Positions 44,185-53,213 are shown, counted from the stretch's first letter. The stretch is DNA of 64,000 bases from Bradyrhizobium mercantei (GCF_001982635.1 NZ_MKFI01000003.1:248001-312000), one strand, 5' to 3'. Numbers and translations are program-made. Notes: a model not told the origin generated them from the sequence alone.

Positions 44185-46029
44185 ATGGGCAGTGCAATTC
44201 GGCTCTCTGGACTGATCATCCTGCTGGCTACGTTGTTGGCGCCGGCTGGGCTCCGGGCGCAACAGATGCGCCCACATTCCATGCTGGTGCTGGATCAGTC
44301 CGATCGGCGTGGGCCCTTCTACTATCAGGTATTCGTTGGGCTGAGGGATGCGGTGAGCGCTCACGGTCACGCGCCGACCACCATCTACACCGAGAGCCTC
44401 GACCTCAATCGCTTCGGCGGTGAAGCCTATCAGGAGGATTTCCGGCGGTTTCTCGCGGCCAAGTATCGCGATCGGCCGATCGGTGTCGTGGTCACGGTTG
44501 GCGCCGCTGCGCTAGAACTTGCGCTCCGCTGGCGCCCGCAGCTCTGGCCCGACACGCCAATCGTATTCGCACTGGTCGAAGAGGCCGATTTCAAGCGATT
44601 GCGGCCGCCGGCCTATGCCACCGGCGGCATCGTGACCTCGAAGCTCAGGGATGCCGTCACGGCCGCCCGCGCCGTGGTGCCGGGTCTCAGGTCTGTGGTG
44701 CTGGTCGGTGCGGAATGGGATCGGCAGGTTCTGTTCCGGAATTGGAAGGGCGAGGTTGCCGCCGGCATTCCGGGTCTGGACATCATCGAGATCATCGGAC
44801 GTCCGATGCCCGACGTCATTGAGCGCGTCAAAACGCTCCCCGATCATAGCGCGATCATCTACACGGGCCTCTATAGCGACGGCAAAGGCAACTACTATCC
44901 GCCCTCGGACGCCCTCGCATTTGTCGCCGCAAGAGTCAATCGCCCAATTGTCGTTGCGGCCGAGACTTTCCTGGATGCCGGCGGAATTGGCGGGTTCGCC
45001 ATTGTCCCCTCGCTGATCGGCGCCGAAGCGGCGCGGCGGTCGCTGCGGATTCTGGACGGCGAGACCCCGGAAAGCCTGCCCCCGTCGCTGGTCGATGTCG
45101 TGAAGCCGATCTTCAACTGGCGGCAGATGCAGCGCTGGAATGTCAGCGAGGCGAATCTGCCAAAGGGCAGCGAAATTCGCTTTCGTGAGCCGACCTTCCT
45201 GGAAAAATACCGCTGGCGGGCGGTCGCCCTGGTCACGGCACTCCTGGTTCAAACCACGCTGATTGCATTCCTGCTGCACGAGCGGTTCATGCGGCGGAAG
45301 GCCGAGGTCGAATCTCGCAATCGCCTGTCCGACCTCGCCCATATCAATCGGCAGGCGACTGCCGGAGAACTTTCGTCCTCGATCGCCCATGAGCTCAACC
45401 AGCCGCTGGGCTCGATCCTGACCAATGCCGAGAGCGCGGAGTTGATCTTGGGCTCGCCGACGCCCGACCTTCAGGAGGTGCGGGAGATCATTTCCGACAT
45501 CAAACGCGATGATCTCCGTGCGAGTGAGGTGATCCGCAGGATGCGCAGCCTGCTGAAACGTGCGCCATTTGAGAAAAAGGAGATCGACCTCAACCAGACC
45601 ATGCGGGAAGCATTCGATTTCCTCAAGTTGCAGGCCTCCGCACGCAACGTCGCAATCTATCTGCAGACCTCGCCGCAGGCCCTGCGGGTGAAGGGTGACC
45701 CGGTGCAGTTGCAGCAGGTCATTCTCAATCTGGTGGTCAATAGCATGGACGCGATGGACAAGATGCCGTACGGGCGCACGATCATCGGCCGCACCGAGGT
45801 CAACGGGGACGCATCGGCCGTGATTTCCATCTGCGATTCCGGCCCGGGAATTCCCCAGGACAGGCTCAACGAGGTGTTCGATCCGTTCTTCACCACGAAG
45901 GAGCAGGGCATGGGCGTCGGCCTGTCCATCGCGCGGACGATCGTTCTGGCGCATAGCGGTCAGATCTGGGCCGAGAACCAGTCCGGGGGAGGCGCGATAT
46001 TCCACCTTTCACTGCCACTGGCAGCGTAG
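44185..46029 (+). CDS. histidine kinase with periplasmic ABC-type ligand-binding sensor
   Basis: 614 residues. A signal peptide (1-25) precedes a periplasmic domain of the ABC_sub_bind type (about 30-320; MLVLDQSDRRGPFYYQVF, AIIYTGLYSDGKGNYYPPSD). A membrane segment follows (about 345-365), then a HisKA helix with H402 in SSIAHELNQPLGS and an ATPase domain with NLVVNSMDAM, DSGPGIP, DPFFTTK and GMGVGLSI. HELNQPL is the phosphoacceptor type of FixL-like kinases. It has no PAS or haem domain, so the signal is a small solute rather than oxygen. No strong ribosome site. Confidence 0.88.
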   Translation: MGSAIRLSGLIILLATLLAPAGLRAQQMRPHSMLVLDQSDRRGPFYYQVFVGLRDAVSAHGHAPTTIYTESLDLNRFGGEAYQEDFRRFLAAKYRDRPIGVVVTVGAAALELALRWRPQLWPDTPIVFALVEEADFKRLRPPAYATGGIVTSKLRDAVTAARAVVPGLRSVVLVGAEWDRQVLFRNWKGEVAAGIPGLDIIEIIGRPMPDVIERVKTLPDHSAIIYTGLYSDGKGNYYPPSDALAFVAARVNRPIVVAAETFLDAGGIGGFAIVPSLIGAEAARRSLRILDGETPESLPPSLVDVVKPIFNWRQMQRWNVSEANLPKGSEIRFREPTFLEKYRWRAVALVTALLVQTTLIAFLLHERFMRRKAEVESRNRLSDLAHINRQATAGELSSSIAHELNQPLGSILTNAESAELILGSPTPDLQEVREIISDIKRDDLRASEVIRRMRSLLKRAPFEKKEIDLNQTMREAFDFLKLQASARNVAIYLQTSPQALRVKGDPVQLQQVILNLVVNSMDAMDKMPYGRTIIGRTEVNGDASAVISICDSGPGIPQDRLNEVFDPFFTTKEQGMGVGLSIARTIVLAHSGQIWAENQSGGGAIFHLSLPLAA

Positions 46030-46147
46030 TGCGTTTGGGTCTTGTTTGTCTGATTGCAAGGTTCAATTTACGACGAACGCAGCATTTTCAGATTGCCGCT
46101 GATGATCATTCTACAGGTAGCGGCGATCATCCGGCGGTGGAGCAACA

Positions 46148-46780
46148 ATGCACGCTTACGTGCACATAGTCGACGACGATGCGTCGTTTCGCGCAGCTCT
46201 CGAGCGCCGGCTCAAGCTCGCAGGCTATCGTGTTGTTACCTATGCGTCGGCCCGGGAATTGCTCGATCAATTGCCTGACGACGAAGAGACCGGCTGTATC
46301 CTGCTGGACGTACGCATTCCCGGAATGAGTGGTCCGGAGTTGCAGCGTCGTCTGAACGAGTTGGGGTCGACGCTTCCGATCGTGTTCCTGACCGGACATG
46401 CCGACACAGCAACCACCGTCCAGGCGATCAAGGCCGGTGCCGAGGATTTCCTGACCAAACCAATCGCCTCGGAGCAACTGATCGAGGCAATCAATCGCGC
46501 CGTCGCGCGGCACGAGCTGGCCCGAGGCCAGCGAACCAGGCTCGATTCACTCCGCGCGCTGCTGGCGAAGCTGACCCCACGCGAGCGGCAGGTGTTCGAC
46601 CTGATCGTGTGCGGCCGGATCAACAAGCAGATCGCGCACGAGCTTGGCACCACCGAACGCACGATCAAGGCGCATCGTCATCAGGTCATGGAGAAGATGC
46701 AGGTGCAGTCACTGGCCGAGCTGGTCTCGATCGCAGAACGGCTCGGCACGCGTGCATCCGGTGACGAAATCAAGGCTTGA
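46148..46780 (+). CDS. FixJ-family response regulator
   Basis: 210 residues. The receiver domain has acidic residues D9-D11 and phosphoacceptor D54 (CILLDVRIPGMSG), with K in FLTKPI. The output is a LuxR-type helix-turn-helix (LTPRERQVFDLIVCGRINKQ, AHELGTTERTIKAHR). GGAGC lies before the ATG. It directly follows the kinase gene and should be phosphorylated by it and then activate target promoters, as FixJ activates fixK. Confidence 0.9.
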   Translation: MHAYVHIVDDDASFRAALERRLKLAGYRVVTYASARELLDQLPDDEETGCILLDVRIPGMSGPELQRRLNELGSTLPIVFLTGHADTATTVQAIKAGAEDFLTKPIASEQLIEAINRAVARHELARGQRTRLDSLRALLAKLTPRERQVFDLIVCGRINKQIAHELGTTERTIKAHRHQVMEKMQVQSLAELVSIAERLGTRASGDEIKA

Positions 46781-46893
46781 TCGATCGGGCGCTCTGCGGC
46801 TCCTGTCCCATGGTACAATATGAAAGCTGTGTGACGGGGCTTATCTCGGATATTGGCCGCGACAATTTGCGTGCCGATAGCTGCTTGATGTGT

Positions 46894-46917
46894 CCTTCAT
46901 CCGATAGTGGATGAAGG
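46894..46917 (+). repeat. 9-bp perfect inverted repeat just before the CheY-like gene
   Basis: CCTTCATCC, a 6-nt loop and GGATGAAGG end 16 bp before the GTG start of the next gene. No T-run follows. It could be a binding site or a leader hairpin that influences translation. Confidence 0.5.
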
Positions 46918-46932
46918 TCATTCAGCAATCAG

Positions 46933-47322
46933 GTGAGGCCTCAGGATTTGCCGACCGCGAAATTCGTCTTCGTCGTGGATGATAATCCCTCGATGCTCCG
47001 TGGAATCGGACGGCTTCTGCGGGAATACGGCTTTGCATCCAGGCTGTTCGAGACCGGAAGCGCCTTACTGAGGGATGGCAGCTTTGAAAGCGCGGTGTGT
47101 CTCGTCCTGGACATCAATCTCAGCGATGGGTCCGGGATCGAACTGCGCCACCGACTGGCGGATCTCGGCATCGACGTTCCGGTCATCTACATCACGGGAA
47201 ACGACAACGCGGCGACACGCATGGCGGCCATGGCATCAGGATGCGTGGCCTATCTGACCAAGCCTTTCACGGCAAATTCGTTGATTCAGCCTATCGAGCG
47301 GCTGTCGGCCGGCGTCGCCTAG
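46933..47322 (+). CDS. single-domain CheY-like response regulator
   Basis: 129 residues. D16-D17 and the phosphoacceptor D60 (CLVLDINLSDGSG) are present, with ITGN and K in YLTKPF. There is no output domain, so it probably acts as a phosphate sink or relay for the kinase upstream. Start is GTG with a weak ribosome site; a TTG 15 bases later is an alternative. Transcribed with the kinase and FixJ-like genes. Confidence 0.85.
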   Translation: MRPQDLPTAKFVFVVDDNPSMLRGIGRLLREYGFASRLFETGSALLRDGSFESAVCLVLDINLSDGSGIELRHRLADLGIDVPVIYITGNDNAATRMAAMASGCVAYLTKPFTANSLIQPIERLSAGVA

Positions 47323-47338
47323 CGACTGCGGGTCCCGA

Positions 47339-47920
47339 TCATTCATCGATGACTTGATCAAGCGTCAGCGCGGGGGCGCCCTTGCGCACGGTCGCAAAGC
47401 GCTCGAGCGGTACCGAGGTCGTCACCGTCAGAATGCTGCTGTCGACAACCTCGATCGAGAGCGCCTTTCCGCCATCCATGTCCTCGAGCAGCTTGGGATC
47501 GGCGACATCGGCCGCAATGCACATGTTGGTTACGCACCAGGTATAGGGCAGGCGATGAACGGCCTTCCGGTCGACCGATAGCTTGACCCCTGCCTGTAGA
47601 TACATCCCGACCGGGAGGAAGAGCTGGACGCGGTCGCTGCCGTCCTCGCGCTCGACCAGATCGACGCGAACGGCGGTCTGCCCGGTGGCGAAGGTGCCCG
47701 TGATCGTCGTTCGGCACAACGTCTTGGCGCCGGCGGCATTGAAGCAGAGCTTTCGCCACTCGCCATACTTGATGTCCCGGACCGGCGAACGCGTCCCCCG
47801 TGGGGCCACCTCGCCGCCGTCTTTGACCGCGGCGGGCGGTGAAGGCGTCTGTTGGCCGTGAGCCGCACTGATGCCGGCCGCGAGCAGCATCAACTTGGCC
47901 AAGACTCCATATCGGACCAT
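47339..47920 (-). CDS. invasion-associated locus B (IalB)-family exported protein
   Basis: 193 residues with an N-terminal signal peptide (LAKLMLLAAGISAAHGQQ). YGEWRKLCFNAAGAKTLCRT and YTWCVTNMCIA show the paired cysteines of the IalB family. VRVDLVEREDGSDRVQLFLP is also typical. These periplasmic proteins are widespread in Rhizobiales; their molecular function is unclear. GGAGG precedes the ATG. It follows the alpha/beta hydrolase gene in the same direction, 28 bp downstream, so they may be one operon. Confidence 0.82.
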   Translation of the reverse strand: MVRYGVLAKLMLLAAGISAAHGQQTPSPPAAVKDGGEVAPRGTRSPVRDIKYGEWRKLCFNAAGAKTLCRTTITGTFATGQTAVRVDLVEREDGSDRVQLFLPVGMYLQAGVKLSVDRKAVHRLPYTWCVTNMCIAADVADPKLLEDMDGGKALSIEVVDSSILTVTTSVPLERFATVRKGAPALTLDQVIDE

Positions 47921-47948
47921 GGATGCTCCTCCAGCGGGGCGTGATTAC

Positions 47949-48836
47949 CTAGCGAACATTGCCCAGAAATCGTTCGACCAATGGCGACCAGGTGGGAATG
48001 GAATCGGGAGAACCGATCAGGAAGTGCCCTTCGTCGCCGAACGGCGGCAACAGATGGTACTCGGCACGGCCGCCCGCGGCGGTGAACGCCTCGTGCATTC
48101 GCTTCGACAGGGTCGGACCGAAGAACGTGTCGTTCTCGATGTAGAGCCACAGCATCGGCACCCGTGAGGTGTGGCCAAACGCGCCTGTCGCTTCGACCAG
48201 TTTGTCGGGGTTGCAATTGTTGTTGGGCTTGCCATCGACGCGGCCGCCGCGGCCCGCCGCGAAAGTGATGATGGCCTTGACTTGCGGTGGATTGAGGCTC
48301 GACAGCGCGATCGCCGCCCAGCCGCCGGCCGATTGTCCGACCACGATGACGTCTTTCGGCACGATGCGCTTCTCGGCGGCCATATAGTCGATGATCCAGA
48401 GGTCGACCTGCGCGACGGCAAGGCCCGCATCGAGGAAATTCGGGTTGGTGCATTTGCCGATCTTGGAGAAGAACGGGCCATACAGTCCGCGTTCGGGAAT
48501 ATCGATGGCCGCCGCGCCATAGCCGGTTCCGACCGGCGCCACCACGAGATAGCCGCGCCGCGCGAACCACATTGCGGCATCGCGAAATTCGACCAGCGGG
48601 AAAAAGCTGCGATCCCTGGCTTTCAGCGACACGCCGTGGTTCATGATGACTAGCGGGAAAGGGCCGTCGCCGAGCGGACGGACCAGATAGGCGAACATCG
48701 GTAGCGGTGTCGGCAACGCCCAGATCTCTTCCTGGATGCGCTCGGGTGGACCTTGGTCATCGGCGCGAGCAGGGACGATCAGGCCGAGCAACAGCAGTGC
48801 GCCGATGGCGAGAGTCCGTAAGCGGTGCTGACGCAT
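47949..48836 (-). CDS. exported alpha/beta hydrolase (dienelactone hydrolase-like)
   Basis: About 295 residues. A signal peptide (MRQHRLRTLAIGALLLLGL, cleavage near PARADD) leads to an alpha/beta fold: oxyanion region IMNHGVSLKARDRS, nucleophile elbow VVGQSAGGWAAIA, Asp in YIENDTFF and His in DEGHFLIG. A four-cysteine pattern is not obvious. The ATG at 48836 has GGAG 9 nt upstream; one at 48857 is also possible. Esterase or lipase activity is likely but the substrate is unknown. FixK box 3 lies about 96 bp upstream. Confidence 0.82.
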   Translation of the reverse strand: MRQHRLRTLAIGALLLLGLIVPARADDQGPPERIQEEIWALPTPLPMFAYLVRPLGDGPFPLVIMNHGVSLKARDRSFFPLVEFRDAAMWFARRGYLVVAPVGTGYGAAAIDIPERGLYGPFFSKIGKCTNPNFLDAGLAVAQVDLWIIDYMAAEKRIVPKDVIVVGQSAGGWAAIALSSLNPPQVKAIITFAAGRGGRVDGKPNNNCNPDKLVEATGAFGHTSRVPMLWLYIENDTFFGPTLSKRMHEAFTAAGGRAEYHLLPPFGDEGHFLIGSPDSIPTWSPLVERFLGNVR

Positions 48837-48925
48837 GCCACGCGCTCCAGCGATCATCCGGCAAATATGCAGGTCACGACAATCGAGCCGGGCAGGATGA
48901 AAGGCACGCTGCAGACTGTGCGGCC

Positions 48926-48939
48926 TTGATCTGAATCAA
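48926..48939. promoter_or_regulatory. FixK/FNR box 3
   Basis: TTGATCTGAATCAA, identical to box 2. It would place a leftward class II transcription start near 48891, 55 nt before the hydrolase ATG. Confidence 0.85.
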
Positions 48940-48997
48940 CGAGCATCGGTCGCGCCGGGCGCGACCACATGCATTCATTGCAGCGTCGCACTGCGGC

Positions 48998-49011
48998 TTG
49001 ACTTGGATCAA
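48998..49011. promoter_or_regulatory. FixK/FNR box 4
   Basis: TTGACTTGGATCAA (TTGA-N6-TCAA). A rightward class II start would fall near 49046, 28 nt before the ATG of the decarboxylase gene. Boxes 3 and 4 thus serve the divergent pair separately. Confidence 0.75.
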
Positions 49012-49073
49012 AGGGGACGACGAGCACGGTTCTTACGATCAGGCAGCACCAGCGCCAAGATCGGGAGACAGTG

Positions 49074-51824
49074 ATGGCAAACGAGGCGAAGCCGGCACAG
49101 CAGCGCATCGATCAGTTCTTCTCGGGACCCGGCGGACGGGCCGACAATTGGCGCGATCTGGTCGAGGCGGCCAAGATGTGGAGCAAAGGCGGCGACCGCG
49201 CGCCGTACGATGCGGCGTTGTCGGCGCTTGCGGTGACCGAGGAGTTTCACGGCTACCCGGGGCTCCGCTTGATGGCGGCGCTGAAGGAAGCCGCCGCAAC
49301 GGGCGACGCTGCCACCTCACATATGCTCGCGACGCGGATCGCGCAGGCGCTTCAGACCAAATCCTTCCGCCAGCATGCCGGTGACTGGAGCACGCAGGAT
49401 GAGGTCAACGGCGACGTTCCCGATCTGCTGCCGCCGACGCTCGGACAATCGGCGGCGCGCCGACCGTATTTCGAGACCCTGATCGTGACCGGGGTGCCGG
49501 CCGGCAACTGGCCGGGACTGCTGGCCGAATGGCGCAAGCTGCGGCGTCCGGTCGACGCCTTCATCTATGAGCCCGTGGTGGTGGGCAGCCTCGAGGACGC
49601 CTTCTGTGCGGCGATGCTCAACCCCAACATCGCGGCCGTGGTGATCAACGAAGGCTTTGGCTTGCGCTCGCGGCACGACGCACCGGTGCTTCGCGCCATG
49701 ACAGGTGCCATGGGGCTTGGCGATGAGTCAGATGCGTCTGCGCTGCGGCTGGCCCACATCCTGAAGCGGATCCGTCCCGAGCTTGACCTCTACCTCATGT
49801 CCAATCGCGACGTTGAGGAACTGGCCGGCAATCCCGAGGCCGACGTGGTGCGCCGGGTGTTCTACTCGGTCGAGGATATTCTCGAACTGCACCTTTCAAT
49901 TCTGGAAGGCGTGCAGGATCGCTTCGACACGCCGTTCTTCGACAATTTGAAGAAATATGCGCAGCGGCCGATCGGGACCTTCCACGCGCTGCCGATCGCG
50001 CGCGGCAAGTCCGTGTTCAAGTCGGACTGGATCCGCGACATGGGCGAATTCTACGGGCTGAACCTGTTCCTCGCCGAGAGCAGCGCCACCACCGGCGGCC
50101 TCGACAGCATGCTGGAGCCGACCGGCAACATCAAGAAAGCGCAGGAGAAGGCCGCGCGCGCGCTCGGAGCCGATCGCGTCTACTTCGTGACCAACGGCAC
50201 CTCGACATCCAACAAGATGGCGGTGCAGGCGCTGCTCGGTCCCGGCGATATCGCGATCGTCGACCGCAATTGCCACAAGTCGCACCATTACGGGATGGTG
50301 CTTGCCGGCGCGCAGCCGCTCTACGTCGAAGCATTTCCGATGACCGAATATTCGATGTATGGCGCGGTGCCGCTGCAGACCATCAAGCAGGCGCTTCTGA
50401 ACGCAAAGGCCGACGGCCGGCTCGACCGGGTCAAGATGATCGACCTGACCAACTGCACCTTCGACGGTCACATCTACAACACGCGGCGGGTGATGGAGGA
50501 GTGCCTCGCGATCAAGCCCGACCTGATCTTCCTGTGGGACGAGGCCTGGTTCGGCTTCGCGCGGTTCTCGCCGTTCCTGCGGCGGCGAACCGCGATGGGG
50601 GCGGCGAATGAGATCGAAGCCTGGATGCGCGATCCCAAATCGGTTTCCGCTTACGAGAAGCAGCAGGCCGAGCTCGGCAAGAGCCCCTCGGACGAGGTTC
50701 TGCTCAAGACCAGGCTTGTCCCCGATCCGCGCCAGATCCGGTTGCGGGTCTATCAGACTAACTCGACGCACAAGTCGATGTCGGCGATCCGGCAGGGCTC
50801 GATGCTGGCGGTCAAGGACATCGAATTCCACACCGTCGAAGCGCAATTCAAGGAGGCCGTATTCACGCACGCGTCGACCAGCCCGAACCAGCAATTGATC
50901 GCAAGCCTCGACGTCTCGCGCCGGCAGATGGAGCTCGAAGGCTACGGACTGGTAGCCAATGCCATGGAGATTGCGTTCGCGATCCGCAATGCAGTCAACA
51001 CCAACCCGCTGATTTCCAGATACTTCCGCGTGCTCGGCGCCGACGCCATGGTGCCGAAGGAATATCGCCAGAGCGGCTTCACCGACTATCTCGCGGCCGG
51101 CACCGATTGGGCGAGCGCACTGGAGAGCCTGAACGACGACGAGTTCTGCCTCGATCCAACCCGCATGACGCTGGTCTGCGGTACGGCCGGCTACGACGGG
51201 ACGTCGTTCAAGGGTCTGCTTGCCAGCCGCTACAACATCCAGGTCAACAAGACCTCGCGCAACTCGGTCCTGATCCAGTCCAACATCAACAACACACGGA
51301 GCGATGTTGCGCATCTCGTCCGGGTGCTGGCTGAAATTGCCGGTGAGATCGATCGTGGGCTCGCCAGGGGCGGAGCGACTGCCAGGGTCGATTTCGACAT
51401 GCGGGTCAACAGCCTGATGAAGGATGTGCCCGACCTGCCGAACTTCTCGCATTTCCACGCCGCCTATCGCGGCGACGCCGGCACGAAGACGAACGAGGGC
51501 GACATCCGCGGGGGCTTCTATTCCGCCTACGATGCCGCGGGATGTGCGTATATTCGCCTCAACGATCCGGAAATCGACCGGCGTCTGAAGAACGGGCCCG
51601 ATCTCGTCTCCGCGAACTTCGTGATCCCTTATCCGCCCGGTTTCCCGATCATGGTTCCTGGCCAGGTCATCACGCAGGAGACCATCGACTTCATGCGCAA
51701 GCTGGATGTGAAGGAGATCCATGGCTACGACGCGGCTGAGGGCCTGAAACTGGTGACGACCGAGGCATTGGCCAGGATGGGCAAGCCGCGGGCGGCGGCG
51801 CCGAAGCTCAAGGCTGCATCGTAA
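49074..51824 (+). CDS. Orn/Lys/Arg decarboxylase family protein (PLP, fold type I)
   Basis: 916 residues, longer than the 710-760 of classical biodegradative decarboxylases. It has a family N-terminal 'wing' region, the PLP-binding K567 in TNSTHKSMSAIRQGS, WDEAWFGFARF with the cofactor Asp, and a C-terminal domain ending in FVIPYPPGFPIMVPGQ. The preferred substrate (arginine, lysine or ornithine) cannot be read off. Such enzymes consume a proton and give a polyamine or amine. The ATG has GGGAG upstream; a GTG three bases earlier is an alternative. No dedicated antiporter gene adjoins it. Confidence 0.87.
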   Translation: MANEAKPAQQRIDQFFSGPGGRADNWRDLVEAAKMWSKGGDRAPYDAALSALAVTEEFHGYPGLRLMAALKEAAATGDAATSHMLATRIAQALQTKSFRQHAGDWSTQDEVNGDVPDLLPPTLGQSAARRPYFETLIVTGVPAGNWPGLLAEWRKLRRPVDAFIYEPVVVGSLEDAFCAAMLNPNIAAVVINEGFGLRSRHDAPVLRAMTGAMGLGDESDASALRLAHILKRIRPELDLYLMSNRDVEELAGNPEADVVRRVFYSVEDILELHLSILEGVQDRFDTPFFDNLKKYAQRPIGTFHALPIARGKSVFKSDWIRDMGEFYGLNLFLAESSATTGGLDSMLEPTGNIKKAQEKAARALGADRVYFVTNGTSTSNKMAVQALLGPGDIAIVDRNCHKSHHYGMVLAGAQPLYVEAFPMTEYSMYGAVPLQTIKQALLNAKADGRLDRVKMIDLTNCTFDGHIYNTRRVMEECLAIKPDLIFLWDEAWFGFARFSPFLRRRTAMGAANEIEAWMRDPKSVSAYEKQQAELGKSPSDEVLLKTRLVPDPRQIRLRVYQTNSTHKSMSAIRQGSMLAVKDIEFHTVEAQFKEAVFTHASTSPNQQLIASLDVSRRQMELEGYGLVANAMEIAFAIRNAVNTNPLISRYFRVLGADAMVPKEYRQSGFTDYLAAGTDWASALESLNDDEFCLDPTRMTLVCGTAGYDGTSFKGLLASRYNIQVNKTSRNSVLIQSNINNTRSDVAHLVRVLAEIAGEIDRGLARGGATARVDFDMRVNSLMKDVPDLPNFSHFHAAYRGDAGTKTNEGDIRGGFYSAYDAAGCAYIRLNDPEIDRRLKNGPDLVSANFVIPYPPGFPIMVPGQVITQETIDFMRKLDVKEIHGYDAAEGLKLVTTEALARMGKPRAAAPKLKAAS

Positions 51825-51915
51825 GGGAAGCAGATCTCGCGAGGCGCCGTCGCGTTCTTGCGGCGATGATCCTTGCGCAACAGGTCGTCACGCAACCGGT
51901 TCCTGGAGGGAAGCC

Positions 51916-52350
51916 ATGAGGAAAGTGGGTTTGATCGGAGTTCTTGCTGCACTGGTGTTGGGATTGGCCGGCTTCAGCACACCGTCCCGGGCTGAAACCG
52001 GTTCGGTGGCCGTCATCTTCACCAAGGGCGGGTTCATCGTTGGCGTCGGAGGCGGCGAGGGCGTATTGACCTTGCGCGGCAAGCACTATCCGTTCACGGT
52101 GTCGGGTATGAGCGTCGGCTTCACGATCGGTGCCTCGACCACCAAATTTGTCGGTCGCGCCATCAACCTGAGAGGCCCGGCCTCAATCGAAGGTTCCTAC
52201 AGCGTCGCAGGCGCCGGTGGGGCGATCGCCGCAGGTGCCGGAGGCGTGCAACTGCAAAACGCCAATGGCGTGATCCTGCAGCTCAGTGGCCCGAAGGTCG
52301 GCGCCGAAGTCTCGGCCGCCGTGGGCGGCGTTTCGATCCGCTTGAAGTAG
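51916..52350 (+). CDS. secreted beta-rich protein, paralogue of the 58728 product
   Basis: 144 residues with a signal peptide (LIGVLAALVLGLAGFSTP). The mature part is glycine-rich and patterned: GFIVGVGGGEGVLTLRGKHY, then INLRGPASIEGSYSVAGAGG and LQNANGVILQLSGPKVG. The same layout recurs in the protein at 58728-59159, with GTLTYRGRHY and GVVLNLKGPKAG, so the two are diverged duplicates. Probably a periplasmic beta barrel or lipocalin-like fold; function unknown. The gene lies 92 bp after the decarboxylase and may share its FixK-driven transcript. Confidence 0.75.
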   Translation: MRKVGLIGVLAALVLGLAGFSTPSRAETGSVAVIFTKGGFIVGVGGGEGVLTLRGKHYPFTVSGMSVGFTIGASTTKFVGRAINLRGPASIEGSYSVAGAGGAIAAGAGGVQLQNANGVILQLSGPKVGAEVSAAVGGVSIRLK

Positions 52351-52362
52351 ATCCGAAGGACC

Positions 52363-52385
52363 CAGGCCGCGCGGGCCGCGGCCTG
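52363..52385. terminator. hairpin between convergent genes
   Basis: CAGGCCGCG, a 5-nt loop and CGCGGCCTG form a perfect 9-bp stem between the convergent secreted-protein gene and the PPK2 gene. It lacks a T-run, so terminator activity in either direction is only probable. Confidence 0.4.
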
Positions 52386-52390
52386 GCCGT

Positions 52391-53191
52391 TCAGTAGCGC
52401 TCCTCGACGAACTTCATCCCGCGCAGACCGGCCTGATCGTTGTAGCGCCCCTTGTTGGAGCGCCTGGGCAGTTTCACCTTGTCGCGCTTGACCCGTCCGT
52501 GGGGAATTGTCTTCAGCAGGAACGAGATGCAATTCAGCCGTGCCCGCCGCTTGTCGTCGGAACGGATCACGTTCCAGGGCGCGTGTTTCGAGCTTGTCGC
52601 CTTGAACATCAGGTCGCGGGCGCGCGAGTAGTCGTACCAGCGCCGGTAGGATTCCGTGTCCATCGGGCTCAGTTTCCACTGCCGCAGCGGATCGTCGATC
52701 CGGGCCCTGAAGCGGCGTTCCTGCTCTTCCATCCCGACCTCGAGCCACAGCTTGATCAGGATGATGCCGCCCTCGATGATGTATTGCTCCATCTGCGGGC
52801 AAAGCGAGAGAAATCGCTTGTGCTCCGCTGCCGTGCAGAACCCCATCACATATTCGACGCCCGCGCGGTTGTACCAGCTGCGATCAAAGATGACGATTTC
52901 GCCGGCCGCGGGAAACTGCTGCATATAGCGCTGGATAAAGAGCTGCGACTTCTCGCGGTCGGACGGCGCGGGCAGGGCGACCACGCGAAACACGCGCGGG
53001 CTGACCTTCTCGGTCATAGCCTTGATCGTTCCGCCCTTGCCGGCCGCATCGCGTCCTTCGAACAAGATGATGACCCTGAGTCTGTGCTCTCTCACCCATT
53101 CCTGGAGATGGCAGAGCTGGATCTGCAGCTTGCCCAGCTCTTCCTCGTATTCCTTGCGCTTCATCTTCCCGGAGGGCTTGTCTTTCGCCAT
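52391..53191 (-). CDS. ppk2: polyphosphate kinase 2 (PPK2) family protein
   Basis: 266 residues. Walker A GRDAAGKGGTIKAMTEKVSP, the lid and Walker B region IVIFDRSWYNRAGVEYVMGF, and the KLWLEVGMEEQERRFRARID segment are typical. PPK2 proteins transfer phosphate between polyphosphate and NDP or NMP; which class this is cannot be decided without an alignment. The ATG at 53191 gives a normal basic N-terminus (MAKDKPSGKMKRKEYEEEL). It follows the 53214-53669 gene by 22 bp, so they form a FixK-box-5-driven operon. Confidence 0.9.
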   Translation of the reverse strand: MAKDKPSGKMKRKEYEEELGKLQIQLCHLQEWVREHRLRVIILFEGRDAAGKGGTIKAMTEKVSPRVFRVVALPAPSDREKSQLFIQRYMQQFPAAGEIVIFDRSWYNRAGVEYVMGFCTAAEHKRFLSLCPQMEQYIIEGGIILIKLWLEVGMEEQERRFRARIDDPLRQWKLSPMDTESYRRWYDYSRARDLMFKATSSKHAPWNVIRSDDKRRARLNCISFLLKTIPHGRVKRDKVKLPRRSNKGRYNDQAGLRGMKFVEERY

Positions 53192-53213
53192 GGATATCCG
53201 TCCATCGTTTGAG

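Noticed and set aside
44512..46005. 497-codon leftward open frame opposite the histidine kinase
   Set aside because: It is antisense to a gene with complete kinase motifs, and its product is His/Arg/Asp-rich with no family pattern. High GC makes such long shadow frames common.
47347..47360. further FixK-like site around CTTGATCAAG
   Set aside because: It lacks the central spacer needed for TTGA-N6-TCAA and lies inside the IalB-like coding region.
49896..51722. 608-codon leftward open frame
   Set aside because: It lies opposite the Orn/Lys/Arg-type decarboxylase, which has an intact PLP site. The antisense product shows no motif.
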